Shown piece after piece: positions 33,201 through 42,969 of a stretch of 64,000 nt of DNA. Within the stretch, counting starts at the first letter, position 1. Each line of letters opens with the position of its first letter. A program made the position numbers and the translations under genes. The notes beneath the pieces were generated by a model. The model was not told the DNA's origin. It ran no database searches and was given only the letters and a program-made list of their open reading frames with translations. Origin of the DNA: Microglena sp. YARC (taxonomy: Eukaryota > Chlorophyta > Chlorophyceae > Chlamydomonadales > Chlamydomonadaceae); NCBI GenBank assembly GCA_022414725.1, contig CM039462.1, forward strand, positions 129,773,113-129,837,112. Direction: 5' to 3'.

Positions 33201-35251
33201 TCCTTTGCCCGTGACCATGGCCATTTTGGTAGCCAAGGATAATGTGAGCGGCATACGATTAGTCTTTCTGAGCACTTCTGCACTACTTATGCTCTGTAGA
33301 GCTATGAGGGCTGCACTGCACTACTACTGCTTTGTCGATTTATGAGGGCCGCTCGGCATAACTAATGCTTAGTCGAGTTATGAGGGCTGCATTGCCGAGG
33401 CTTTAGTTATATAGCCTTCACTGTGATCACAAATCCTATGCCTGCTTCATGTACTGCTCTTGTACTCCCACCACGTCCGACTTGCCTGAATCGCTGTGAT
33501 GATAAAATCCTTTGCCCGTGATCATGGCCACTTTTGTGGTCTTGGATAATGTGAGCGGCATCACGATTAGTCTTTCTGAGCACTTCCTTAGTGCACTGCT
33601 GATGGGTTGTCGAGTTATGTGATCAGAAATCCTGTGCGCGCTGTCCTGCTCTTGTATTCCCAAGTCTGACTTGCCTGAATCGCTGTGATGATAAAATCCT
33701 TTGCCTGTGACCATGGCCACTTAGGTGGTTGTGGATAAAGTGAGCGGCATACGATTAGTCTTTCTGAGCACTTCCTACACTGCACTGCTGATGCGTTGTT
33801 GAATTATGTGGGATGCACTAAGATAAGATAGCCCGGCGCCCGCTTCATGTTCAGCTCTTGTACTCCTGCCTTGCCTGAATCGCTATGATGATAAAATCCT
33901 TTGCCCGTGACCATGGCCACTACGGTGGTCGTGGATAATGTGAGCGGCAGACGATTAGTCTTTCTGAGCACTTCTGCACTACTTATGCCCTGTCAAGCTA
34001 TGAGGGCTGCACTGCATTACTAAAACTCTGTCGAGTTATGAGGGCTGCATTGCTGAAGCTCCGTTCACTTATATGGCCTTCATTATGATAACAAACCCTG
34101 TGCCCGCTTCATGTCTGACTTGCCTGCATCGCTGTGATGATAAAATCCTTTGCCCGTGACCATGGCCACTACGGTGGTCAAGGATAATGTGAGCGGCATA
34201 ACGATTAGTCTTTCTGAGCACTTCTGCGCTGCACTGTTGATGCGTTGTTGAGTTATGTAGCCGTCATTGTGATAAGAATCACTGTTCACGCTTCATGTAC
34301 TGCTCTTGTACTCCTACCATGCCTAGCTTGCCTGAATCGCTATGATGATAAAATCCTTTGCCCGTGACCATGGCTACTTCGGTGGTCATGGATAATGTGA
34401 GCGGCATACGATTAGTCTTTCTGAGCACTTCCTACACTGCACTGTTGAGGGGTTGTTGAGTTGTGTGAGATGCGATGAGATAGCCCCTTGAGCTGAACCC
34501 CCTGGATCTGAAACTGCATGTGTCATGACCTACACTTATCTGTATGTGTCAAGACTTCAACTGCATGTGTCATGACCTACACGTATCTGTTTGTGTCAAG
34601 ACTTCAACTGCATGTGTCATGACCTCGTGACGTGTCTCAACTTCTCAACTGACTCACTTTGTATGTATTTATCATGTCTTGCAGGGCTTTGCCAGTGGCG
34701 ATTGCGAACGTGATGCCCAGGCCATCCGCATCTTCCTTGCTGACGGCCACAGGCTGGCTACCAGCCAGTCCTACGCCAAGAACATGGGTCTCTACGGACA
34801 GCGCGCTGGTGCTTTCTCCATAGTCTGTGACAACGAGAAGGAGGCTATTGCCGTGGAGTCCCAGATGAAGGCTGTTGCCCGTGCCATGTACTCGAACCCC
34901 CCCCTGCACGGTGCCCTCCTGGTGTCCAAGATCCTCTCTTGCCCCGACCTCAAGCAGCAGTGGTACGGTGAGGTGAAGGGCATGGCCGACCGCATCATTA
35001 CCATGCGTGGAATGCTGCGACAGAACATGGAGGATGCTGGCAGCAAGTGGAGCTGGAACCACGTGACTGACCAGATCGGTATGTTTGCCTTCTCTGGCAT
35101 CTCTCCCGAGATGGTTGATACCATGGCCACCAAGCACAACATCTACATGACTCGTAACGGACGTATCTCTATGGCTGGTGTGAACACCAAGAACGTCGAG
35201 AGGCTGGCTAAGGCCATCCACGACGTGATCTCTACCGCCGAGAAGAAGTAA
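23057..35251 (+). CDS. Aspartate aminotransferase (PLP enzyme, probably mitochondrial)
   Basis: Transfers the amino group between aspartate and 2-oxoglutarate, giving oxaloacetate and glutamate. Seven exons: 23,057-23,179; 23,500-23,556; 24,412-24,500; 25,199-25,289; 26,478-26,638; 32,314-32,515; 34,685-35,251 (stop TAA). They join in frame to 429 residues, normal for the family. The N-terminus ([18 protein letters not shown]) is basic, Ser/Ala-rich and lacks acids until residue 17, as in mitochondrial presequences. Landmarks are [46 protein letters not shown] (Asn 209), FDMAYQGF (Asp 237), the PLP-binding Lys in [14 protein letters not shown] (residue 273) and [12 protein letters not shown] with the substrate-binding Arg. 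All introns are GT-AG, and codons favour G or C in third position unlike the surrounding DNA. Introns 4-6 hold long tandem arrays and decayed exon copies. Confidence 0.95.
25380..25790. repeat. 113-bp tandem repeat, four units, aminotransferase intron 4
   Basis: Units start near 25,385, 25,497, 25,610 and 25,724 with gaatgcttgtccttgattag, then ccaccacccaaccctacagc, then catccccattt, and end with tcaacttattgattctgatc. Confidence 0.85.
25845..26180. repeat. Degenerate ctacc/accaacc-rich repeats, intron 4
   Basis: Short repeated pieces (ctaccaaccct, ccagcctgtcttgtcctacc) precede the exon-5-like copies. The unit acaactaataatggccccat, then gtaccaagccaccacccaac, appears at about 25,845, 26,237 and 26,393. 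Confidence 0.65.
26174..26235 (+). pseudogene. Decayed copy of the start of aminotransferase exon 5 (a)
   Basis: caataggttgccgtagtcca, then gtctcccaccttaaccggtt, then cttcctgattgatggctggg, matches the intron 4/exon 5 boundary (caacaggttgccgtagttca and following) with scattered changes. Only about 60 bp of exon sequence is present. Confidence 0.8.
26331..26392 (+). pseudogene. Decayed copy of the start of aminotransferase exon 5 (b)
   Basis: caacaggttgtcgtagtcca, then ttctctcaccggaaccggtt, then cctcccgattgatggctggg. This is a second partial copy about 157 bp after the first and about 144 bp before the true exon, so the exon edge was carried along in a tandem duplication. Confidence 0.8.
26725..27210. 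repeat. GT/G-rich minisatellite with aggtaaggcagcggaaa core, intron 5
   Basis: About seven or eight units each carry gcgctaggtaaggcagcgga, then aaacttgtgtgtg, separated by variable runs of G and GT. The core looks like a splice donor (ag|gtaagg), which could disturb annotation. Confidence 0.85.
27310..27592. mobile_element. Foldback element with arms of about 115 bp, intron 5
   Basis: The left arm (gttactagttagtatcacac, gtatgtatcaatgtatcgtc, ggagatgaagataatccgca, gagcacagcatcacatggcc) is inverted in the right arm (cccttgtgatgctgagcttg, tgtgcagattatcttcatct, gagacaatacataaatatgt, gatactaattagtatc). Similarity is about 80% by eye, with a very short loop at the gacaggctgtc palindrome near 27,450-27,461. 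No ORF. Its right end begins the 29-bp satellite that follows. Confidence 0.8.
27576..28430. repeat. 29-bp palindromic satellite (TACTAATTAGTA), about 29 units
   Basis: Each unit has the perfect palindrome TACTAATTAGTA plus a linker. The first half uses tcctacttcattagcga. Later units use cccacggacttcggga or cccactgaattcgggg. Spacing is 29 bp (27,576, 27,605). The units are direct repeats without spacers. Confidence 0.95.
28679..29275. repeat. About-178-bp tandem repeat, four units, intron 5
   Basis: Units start at 28,679, 28,859, 29,037 and 29,210 with ccagatgccagttctgctac, then tgataactattgaagatacc, then tctggattcatcaactgagc. They continue with accaagcaattccagtggct and an AT-rich section. 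Confidence 0.9.
29322..29406. repeat. Near-perfect 85-nt hairpin (41-bp stem), intron 5
   Basis: The left arm begins tggtagccagggtgcaacaa. The right arm ends ttgttgcatcgtggctacca. 36 of 41 positions pair, with a 3-nt loop near gatccattc. Its length resembles a small MITE or a microRNA precursor. Nothing in the sequence decides between them. Confidence 0.85.
29700..30300. repeat. Simple-sequence stretch: ccttg-rich, 57-bp tandem, C29 tract
   Basis: 29,740-29,880 is made of ccttgcctt/cttgtcttgcc repeats. 29,985-30,125 repeats a unit of about 57 bp (cattccaagaatctgtaaca, then ttccatatgtagcatgcatt) about 2.5 times. A C29 tract lies at 30,262-30,290. Confidence 0.8.
30300..31990. other. Rest of aminotransferase intron 5, no gene seen
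   Basis: Contains a C16 tract (30,578-30,593). A pair of inverted ctcaaaatttaacggttgca (30,698) and gtttaaaccgttaaattttg, then agagcagta (31,419-31,447) pieces bound about 750 bp, suggesting another TIR-type element around 30,690-31,452. I found no coding sequence in it. Confidence 0.5.
31997..32165 (+). pseudogene. Decayed duplicate of aminotransferase exon 6
   Basis: Translation gives [20 protein letters not shown] and then [19 protein letters not shown], clearly related to true exon 6 ([20 protein letters not shown], then [19 protein letters not shown]). It lies about 150 bp upstream of the real exon. HNPTG is changed to HNRPV, the splice acceptor is not conserved in phase, and a TAA stop follows at the end of the frame. 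It is a relic exon, not a usable alternative. Confidence 0.85.
32985..34470. repeat. About-190-to-300-bp tandem repeat, seven units, intron 6
   Basis: Each unit has gcctgaatcgctgtgatgat, then aaaatcctttgcccgtgacc, then atggccac, a ggtggt piece, gataatgtgagcggcatacg, and attagtctttctgagcactt. Cores lie near 33,000, 33,199, 33,506, 33,692, 33,898, 34,149 and 34,354. Spacing varies because the linker is partly duplicated. Confidence 0.9.
34495..34630. repeat. Short tandem repeat just before exon 7
   Basis: The unit actgcatgtgtcatgaccta, then cac(t/g)tatctgt, repeats about three times (34,512-34,625). Confidence 0.75.
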
Positions 35252-35895
35252 ATTTATGAGAATGGTTAGTGCTGACCTACTGGACTCCAAAGGTGCTTGC
35301 GGCTTGACGGAGTGGAGGGGGACTCCATCTGGAGCTCCAGCGCCCCCCTCCTTTTTGGATTGGGTTGTTACATGGTTTCTCACCGTCTCTCCTTTGTGAG
35401 ACCCTCGGAAACCATGGAGCCCGGGAGGTAGTTGCTTCGATCAATAGTGGTCGTTGATTCATTTAATTGCCCCCAGCACGGTGTGATCTGTGTGTGACCA
35501 AATGCTTGCTTGCTTGCTGCAATATTGCCTATCTAATTTTGAGGATAAGTTGGAAGACCCCTCCCGGACGTTGTGGAGCGGGCTCGTCTTGGGTCAACAA
35601 TGGCCTGTAGATGGCAACGTTATGTGATGTAAAATGACAATGCTGTAGGATTTTTTCCTTGCGGTCCTTGTTGCACTTCTGCCATGCGGGTGGTCGCTAG
35701 CTTACATTGTGATATTTAATGTCTGTTCAGCTTTTCTCACTTCAGCAAGTTTGAAGTGCTGTAATGCTCGTCTTGAAACTTGGCGACCCTATGTTAGGTG
35801 TCCTGCACTCCTGCCCCAAAGCGACTTCGTTCTTGCCGACCAGGACAGGGAGTCCTTCATAGATCTAGCTTCCGAGCTTTCTAGCATCTTCATCT
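35252..35895. other. 3' flank of the aminotransferase gene
   Basis: Probably 3' UTR then intergenic. A piece at 35,275-35,330 (ctactggactccaaaggtgc, then ttgcggcttgacgga) resembles the inverse of the (CAT)n-tailed element body. No gene is seen. Confidence 0.4.
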
Positions 35896-36040
35896 TGTGT
35901 AAACGAGTCTAACTGATTTTAGTCTGCAGTCCCTGCGTCCTGTTGTGTAAACGAGTCTAACTGATTTTAGTCTGCAGTCCCTGCGTCCTGATGTGTAAAC
36001 GAGTCTAACTGATTTTAGTCAGTAGTCCCTGTTCCTGAAC
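35896..36040. repeat. 48-bp tandem repeat, three units
   Basis: gtgtaaacgagtctaactga, then ttttagtctgcagtccctgc, then gtcct, three times with few changes. Confidence 0.9.
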
Positions 36041-36345
36041 GTGTTATTTCTGTCAGCGTGCAGGAGAGTGGTGAAGTAGATTGTGTCCCCCTTTTCACCG
36101 CCCCTCCATGGGCCCCTCCTAGTGTACCGTACTGCCGGGCAAGCCAATCGGGTGCGCAAAACGGAGGCGCTTTTGGCCCTGAGGGTTCGCCTGAAAAACT
36201 GCTTATGGCTAGGGCTGTCAAGCTTTGTATTGTACGATGTTTATTTTATCGTGTACCGTACGACATATTGTACGATATTAAACTTGTACCGATATTAAAC
36301 TTGTATCTCGGGGTTATCGTTCGATATATCGTGTTTACCGGGATA

Positions 36346-39045
36346 TAACATCAACATGGCTCTAGCTCTGACTTGGCTGGTTCTATGCACAAGGAGTACA
36401 AGAGGATTCTCAGAAGAAAGAAGAGGAAGTGGCTAGAAACACGCATGGAGAACCTTCATACGAATCTTCGGCATAATCCGAAAAGTTTTTGGAAAGACGT
36501 GCGTGAGCCTAACAAGGCCACTACGGCAGATATCACAATTCATGATTGGACTGATTATTCTGCAGACCTCTTTGATGTGCAAGTAGGTATTGATCCAAGT
36601 CTGGATGCTAGGGACTTTGTCCCTCAAGCTGATGGACCTCAGATAGAGGCCGCACCAACATGGTTATGTCAAGACTTTACCACCCAGGAGGTGTTTTCTG
36701 TTCTCCAATCCCTACGGAAAAAACTCCTCCCCCGGGGTAGATGGTATCCCTGCAGAATGGTACAGATTTGCTTCCCATGAGGCCAACTCCCGATTTGTAC
36801 AAGCTATGACTAACCTGTTTAATCTCATCTGGAAGACTTCTTACCCTAGCCAATGGGCTGCAGCTGCCTTGGTACCCGTACCCAAATCCAAAGGCAGTGT
36901 GTATGACAAGGACAACTATCGAGGTCTTGCGGTGAGCAACTCCATAGGAAAGATCTTCTCCCTTTGCATGCTACGTAGACTAGATGATTGGTCAGAAGAA
37001 TTCAACCTCAGAGCCGCTGGCCAATATGGATTTAGAAGTGGTAGGGGTACTGCAGATGCATCATTCATTCTTAACCATATTGTAGATAAATATAGAGAAA
37101 AGAAAAAAACACTCTTTGTGGCTTTTGTTGATTTCAAGAAGGCTTATGATTGGGTCAACAGAGACTTGCTATGGGATTGCTTAGCAAGGCTAGGAGTCAA
37201 GGACCCCTATCTCAGTATTCTGAAGTCCATGTATAATCATGTTGTTTTCCAAGTTCGCCTACATGGGGACATTGGATCCTCCTTTCCATCCCTTGTAGGA
37301 GTTAAACAAGGAGACCCCCTATCCCCACTCCTATTCGGTCTGTTCATTGATAGAATTGAATCGTTCCTCCAATCCAAGCTCCCAAATGTAGGGGCTGAGC
37401 TTAGGGGAAAGATTCTGCAACTGTTACTTTATGCTGATGACCTAGCTATAATGGCAGAATCCCCGGCAGATATGCAAGCGATGCTTGACTGCCTGAGAGA
37501 TTTCTGCGAGGCTACTAAGATGGCTGTGAATATAAAGAAAACTGAGATTGTCGTTTTCAACAAACAATTCTGTGATGAGGCCCGCATGGATCCTGATTAC
37601 AAATTTGTCTATGATGGAGCACAACTTTCTACAAAGTTATCTTTTATCTACTTGGGATCCCTCTTTGTGGATGGTGACTCAAGCAATCGTGCAAAAGCTG
37701 CTTTTTCTAGGATGCTCACAAAGGCCCAAAAGGCACACCACATGCTTCGTAGGCGATGCCATACTATGGAGATATACAATATTGATATTCTCACCCACCT
37801 GTTTGATTCTCTTGTACAACCTATCCTGAATTTTGGCTGTGAGGTGTGGGCTCCTTCTATTCTGAACAACACACTTATCTCAAATGACCATGCTTGTGAG
37901 AAATGGCATAGAGGTATACTTAAACAAATGTTGGGTGTTTGCCAATCTACTACATCTAATATTATCATGGAAGAGCTGGGTAGAACCCCGTTGTGTTTTG
38001 CTTGGCTTAAACAAGCTTTGCGCTTCTGGAACAAGACCATACATAAAGAACCTGAGGATCTCATTAGAATGGCTCTTGAGGAATCTTTTGACTCCAACAC
38101 TGGCTGGGTTCATGACTTGCGTTGTGCTCTCCACAAGCTAGGATCCAGTAAAAACCTCAACATTTTGGAGGCTGTCGATGTCGAAGGTATTATGTCTGAA
38201 GTTTTTGAGTCATGGAGGTTTAAGTACCCAAGTGACACCAATGCAGTTAGAGACATCCCTGATGAGAGAAGGGTTGGCTTTAAACGCCTCCGATACCAAA
38301 AATGGTTGGCAGCCAACAGCAATGATGAGAATGGCTTGATTCCCTTTACATCCGCCTTACATAAGCAGGATCAGATTCGTTCTATAGCACAGTTTAGAAT
38401 GGGTTCCCATTGGCTGAACACAGAAAGAATGAGGGTGGTGGATAGAGCACACATCCCTCGCTCAATGAGACACTGTCAAATGTGTGGGTTCCAAAAAACT
38501 GAGGATGAAATGCATATGTTTGAGTGCCCTTTTTATAATGATATTCGCCTCCGCTACCAGAATCTGTTTACAGATATTTATAGGCATGTCCATGAGGATA
38601 CCGACTTAACCGTATGGAATGTGGAATTCTGCGATTCCACATTCAGAACCTTTATGAATGGAAATGGCACTAAGTCTTTTTGGAGCAACCTAGCCGACTA
38701 TCTTTCTACTTGTAGAAGAGAAAGACAGGAAGCCCTGGACTGCTTAGTGGCACCGTAATTTATTATCCCTTTTTTTTCTTCTTGAGACTTCTCATTTGTT
38801 AGCTTCTTACCTCCGCCACTGTAAGTGGTTGAGATCTGGGTCCTGCTCTAAGGGGTTTAATACCTACGCCACCAAAACGGTGGTTGGGAGTTTGGTTTGT
38901 TTGTCCTCGACACACCCCTGATGTAATGGGGTTTTTTGCTTTGTGGGTGCTTTTTCTTTTTGTTTAAAGCACAGAGTCTCATACACCCTCGCGGTGTCAA
39001 GTAGACTTTAACATGTAATGTAATGTAATGTAATGTAATAACGCG
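36346..39045 (+). pseudogene. LINE copy A: 5'-truncated reverse transcriptase with one frameshift
   Basis: The RT frame starts inside a 5'-truncated element, reads to about 36,720, shifts by one extra A in an A7 run, and continues to the stop at 38,758. Visible are KDNYRGLAVSNSIGKI, FVDFKKAYDWVNR (motif A Asp), GVKQGDPLSPLLFGLF, the YADDLA box, and a C-terminal zinc-finger-like CQMCGFQ...HMFECPF. No endonuclease is present because the 5' part is missing. The 3' UTR ends in tgtaa repeats (39,011-39,040), a tail type seen in several LINE clades; I do not assign the clade. It is about 99.5% identical to copy B. It sits inside a hAT-like element. Confidence 0.9.
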
Positions 39046-39440
39046 CTAGTGTAAAGTTTTATTGTGTGCTGTATCATATTTATCGTTCTAAGTGGCAAAG
39101 TGTCCAAATGCTCGGACGAGACTGAAAAACAAGTATCCACTTGCACAATACGTAAAGCGTACTTTATACTTGTCGGGTTGTACGTTGCTGCCGAGCTTTC
39201 ATGTTCAGTTTGTAGAAGACCACTCCGACCGTGGGTGGTCTCAGACCTGCAACCTACCGCTGTCTTGTCATGCCGACATTGTTATTCATACCACGAAGTA
39301 CTCTTAGATTGCACAAATACAGCCAGGTGAGTTGTTTTATCCAGAGATGAACTGCAGTAGTGCTGTACATTATGTTATCAAATTGCAAGATTAAAAAAAA
39401 AAGTTCGGGCTCCGCTGGCTATGTAACAGTTTCCTTACTT
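39046..39440. other. Unexplained segment between LINE copy A and the hAT right half
   Basis: About 400 bp that is absent from the hAT-like relative at 16,884. It could be original interior of this hAT copy, or a further insertion. No recognisable coding sequence. Confidence 0.4.
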
Positions 39441-39730
39441 TTTGTTAGTGTGGTCCTGTGGTCCACGAAAATATCTTACAATCGGGAGGTCGGCGGTTCC
39501 TATCTCGTCAAGAGCACCCGAGTCTGGGCCAGGGAATTCAGTATATCGCCCCATATCGACGATAATAGACCACGATATTATCGTGTTTTCTATCTCCCTC
39601 AGTCTTGGTTCATTTGACTTGATTGTAAGTGTATGGACGTGTAATCGGTATTTCCTGTTAGATCCCCTTGGTCTTATACTGATTTCCCCCCAAAAGGGTC
39701 TAAAAATATCGTACGATATTGACAGCCCTA

Positions 39731-40295
39731 CTCATGGAGTTATGGCCCATACCAACTGACGTTTGCATACTGCAGGCAGCTCACTGAATTTGGAAAGGCA
39801 GTAAACTCTTCTCCAAGGCAGATTTCAAACAAGTTGTATTTGCAGTCACGTCACTTCATCTTCCCTGCGCCAACCTGCGCCCCGAACCAGGTGACGTTTG
39901 GATTCGGCAGTGATGTCACCTCAAGGAGACTGCCTAGTCAGAGCTGGAGGGTGCACAGCCCCAATTTATGAGGCAACGGCGCAACTGTGTACCAAAGCGC
40001 AGTATATGAGACACATTCCGCAAGAACAGCCACGAGGGCAGCAACAAAAGATACACCACAAAAAAAAAACGTGACAGCGGGGATCCCCACGTCCAACTCA
40101 AGGGCGGCCACGCCCTTGTTTTGCTGCCTAAGACGGCGAGCAGCCAAATTGCCGGCTGGAGCCATGCACCCAAATTCGAGTACGAGCAGCGTTTCTGCTT
40201 CACATGTTTACCCCGCCCGCAGGTGGCGAGCAGCGTTTATGCTACACATGTCTACTCCGCCCGCAGGTGGCGAGCAGCCTTGGGGCTGACTGACC
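39731..40295. other. Spacer between the two LINE copies
   Basis: Contains a 'cgagcagcc' repeat copy (40,120-40,185) and a duplicated unit gcgagcagcgtttatgctac, then acatgt(c/t)tac(t/c)ccgcccgcaggtg (about 40,180-40,275). No gene is seen. Confidence 0.5.
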
Positions 40296-42775
40296 ATGTC
40301 ATCAAAAGAACATGGCCTCTTTGATGTGCAAGTAGGTATTGATCCAAGTCTGGATGCTAGGGACTTTGTCCCTCAAGCTGATGGACCTCAGATAGAGGCC
40401 GCACCAACATGGTTATGTCAAGACTTTACCACCCAGGAGGTGTTTTCTGTTCTCCAATCCCTACGGAAAAACTCCTCCCCCGGGGTAGATGGTATCCCTG
40501 CAGAATGGTACAGATTTGCTTCCCATGAGGCCAACTCCCGATTTGTACAAGCTATGACTAACCTGTTTAATCTCATCTGGAAGACTTCTTACCCTAGCCA
40601 ATGGGCTGCAGCTGCCTTGGTACCTGTACCCAAATCCAAAGGCAGTGTGTATGACAAGGACAACTATCGAGGTCTTGCGGTGAGCAACTCCATAGGAAAG
40701 ATCTTCTCCCTTTGCATGCTACGTAGACTAGATGATTGGTCAGAAGAATTCAACCTCAGAGCCGCTGGCCAATATGGATTTAGAAGTGGTAGGGGTACTG
40801 CAGATGCATCATTCATTCTTAACCATATTGTAGATAAATATAGAGAAAAGAAAAAACCACTCTTTGTGGCTTTTGTTGATTTCAAGAAGGCTTATGATTG
40901 GGTCAACAGAGACTTGCTATGGGATTGCTTAGCAAGGCTAGGAGTCAAGGACCCCTATCTCAGTATTCTGAAGTCCATGTATAATCATGTTGTTTTCCAA
41001 GTTCGCCTACATGGGGACATTGGATCCTCCTTTCCATCCCTTGTAGGAGTTAAACAAGGAGACCCCCTATCCCCACTCCTATTCGGTCTGTTCATTGATA
41101 GAATTGAATCGTTCCTCCAATCCAAGCTCCCAAATGTAGGGGCTGAGCTTAGGGGAAAGATTCTGCAACTGTTACTTTATGCTGATGACCTAGCTATAAT
41201 GGCAGAATCCCCGGCAGATATGCAAGCGATGCTTGACTGCCTGAGAGATTTCTGCGAGGCTACTAAGATGGCTGTGAATATAAAGAAAACTGAGATTGTC
41301 GTTTTCAACAAACAATTCTGTGATGAGGCCCGCATGGATCCTGATTACAAATTTGTCTATGATGGAGCACAACTTTCTACAAAGTTATCTTTTATCTACT
41401 TGGGATCCCTCTTTGTGGATGGTGACTCAAGCAATCGTGCAAAAGCTGCTTTTTCTAGGAGGCTCACTAAGGCCCAAAAGGCACACCACATGCTTCGTAG
41501 GCGATGCCATACTATGGAGATATACAATATTGATATTCTCACCCACCTGTTTGATTCTCTTGTACAACCTATCCTGAATTTTGGCTGTGAGGTGTGGGCT
41601 CCTTCTATTCTGAACAACACACTTATCTCAAATGACCATGCTTGTGAGAAATGGCATAGAGGTATACTTAAACAAATGTTGGGTGTTTGCCAATCTACTA
41701 CATCTAATATTATCATGGAAGAGCTGGGTAGAACCCCGTTGTGTTTTGCTTGGCTTAAACAAGCTTTGCGCTTCTGGAACAAGACCATACATAAAGAACC
41801 TGAGGATCTCATTAGAATGGCTCTTGAGGAATCTTTTGACTCCAACACTGGCTGGGTTCATGACTTGCGTTGTGCTCTCCACAAGCTAGGATCCAGTAAA
41901 AACCTCAACATTTTGGAGGCTGTCGATGTCGAAGGTATTATGTCTGAAGTTTTTGAGTCATGGAGGTTTAAGTACCCAAGTGACACCAATGCAGTTAGAG
42001 ACATCCCTGATGAGAGAAGGGTTGGCTTTAAACGCCTCCGATACCAAAAATGGTTCGCAGCCAACAGCAATGATGAGAATGGCTTGATTCCTTTTACATC
42101 CGCCTTACATAAGCAGGATCAGATTCGTTCTATAGCACAGTTTAGAATGGGTTCCCATTGGCTGAACACAGAAAGAATGAGGGTGGTGGATAGAGCACAC
42201 ATCCCTCGCTCAATGAGACACTGTCAAATGTGTGGGTTCCAAAAAACTGAGGATGAAATGCATATGTTTGAGTGCCCTTATTATAATGATATTCGCCTCC
42301 GCTACCAGAATCTGTTTACAGATATTTATAGGCATGTCCATGAGGATACCGACTTAACCGTATGGAATGTGGAATTCTGCGATTCCACATTCAGAACCTT
42401 TATGAATGGAAATGGCACTAAGTCTTTTTGGAGCAACCTAGCCGACTATCTTTCTACTTGTAGAAGAGCAAGACAGGAAGCCCTGGACTGCTTAGTGGCA
42501 CCGTAATTTATTATCCCTTTTTTTTCTTCTTGAGACTTCTCATTTGTTAGCTTCTTACCTCCGCCACTGTAAGTGGTTGAGATCTGGGTCCTGCTCTAAG
42601 GGGTTTAATACCTACGCCACCAAAACGGTGGTTGGGAGTTTGGTTTGTTTGTCCTCGACACACCCCTAATGTAATGGGGTTTTTTGCTTTGTGGGTGCTT
42701 TTTCTTTTTGTTTAAAGCACAGAGTCTCATACACCCTCGCGGTGTCAAGTAGACTTTAACATGTAATGTATGTAA
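40296..42775 (+). mobile_element. LINE copy B: 5'-truncated, reverse transcriptase frame intact
   Basis: The matching sequence begins at 40,316 (cctctttgatgtgcaag, equal to 36,567 in copy A) and ends at 42,775 in an atgta-rich tail. The frame is open to the stop at 42,506, about 730 residues, with the same RT motifs (YRGLAVSN, FVDFKKAYD, QGDPLSP, YADDLA) and C-terminal CxxC/HxxxxC finger as copy A. It has a few substitutions: Thr to Pro after KKK, Met to Arg in FSRRLTK, Leu to Phe in QKWFAAN, Phe to Tyr in ECPYYN, Glu to Ala in CRRARQ. The first seven or so residues come from flanking DNA. It ends about 200 bp from the convergent V-ATPase gene. Lacking its endonuclease, it cannot jump alone, but its near identity to copy A shows recent activity. 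Confidence 0.9.
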
Positions 42776-42969
42776 TGTATGTATGGCTGATACATAAACT
42801 GAGCGAAGTTAACAGAAACTATAAAAATCCTTTACAGCAGCGCATGTGCCTAGAAACATGAAACAATCTTTGAGAATCCATAGGACAAGGATTAAAATCC
42901 ATTAGAAAAGCATGGATTGGAATCCACTAGAAAATTCAGTAGATAAGCAGAGAAAAGCCGTGTATATTT

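Larger units (their letters stand above)
36210..39730 (+). mobile_element. hAT-like TCGTACGAT element split by a LINE
   Basis: Left part 36,210 to about 36,345 starts TAGGGCTGTCAAGC and matches the left part of the element at 16,884. Right part from about 39,440 to 39,730 matches its right part and ends TTGACAGCCCTA. Flanks CTTATGGC and CTCATGGA agree at 6 of 8 positions, compatible with an aged 8-bp target duplication. The 3.1-kb interruption contains LINE copy A plus about 400 bp of unexplained sequence. Confidence 0.75.

Noticed and set aside
36373..36780. A separate small gene upstream of LINE copy A
   Set aside because: It is the N-terminal part of the same reverse-transcriptase frame, cut off by one extra A; copy B reads through.
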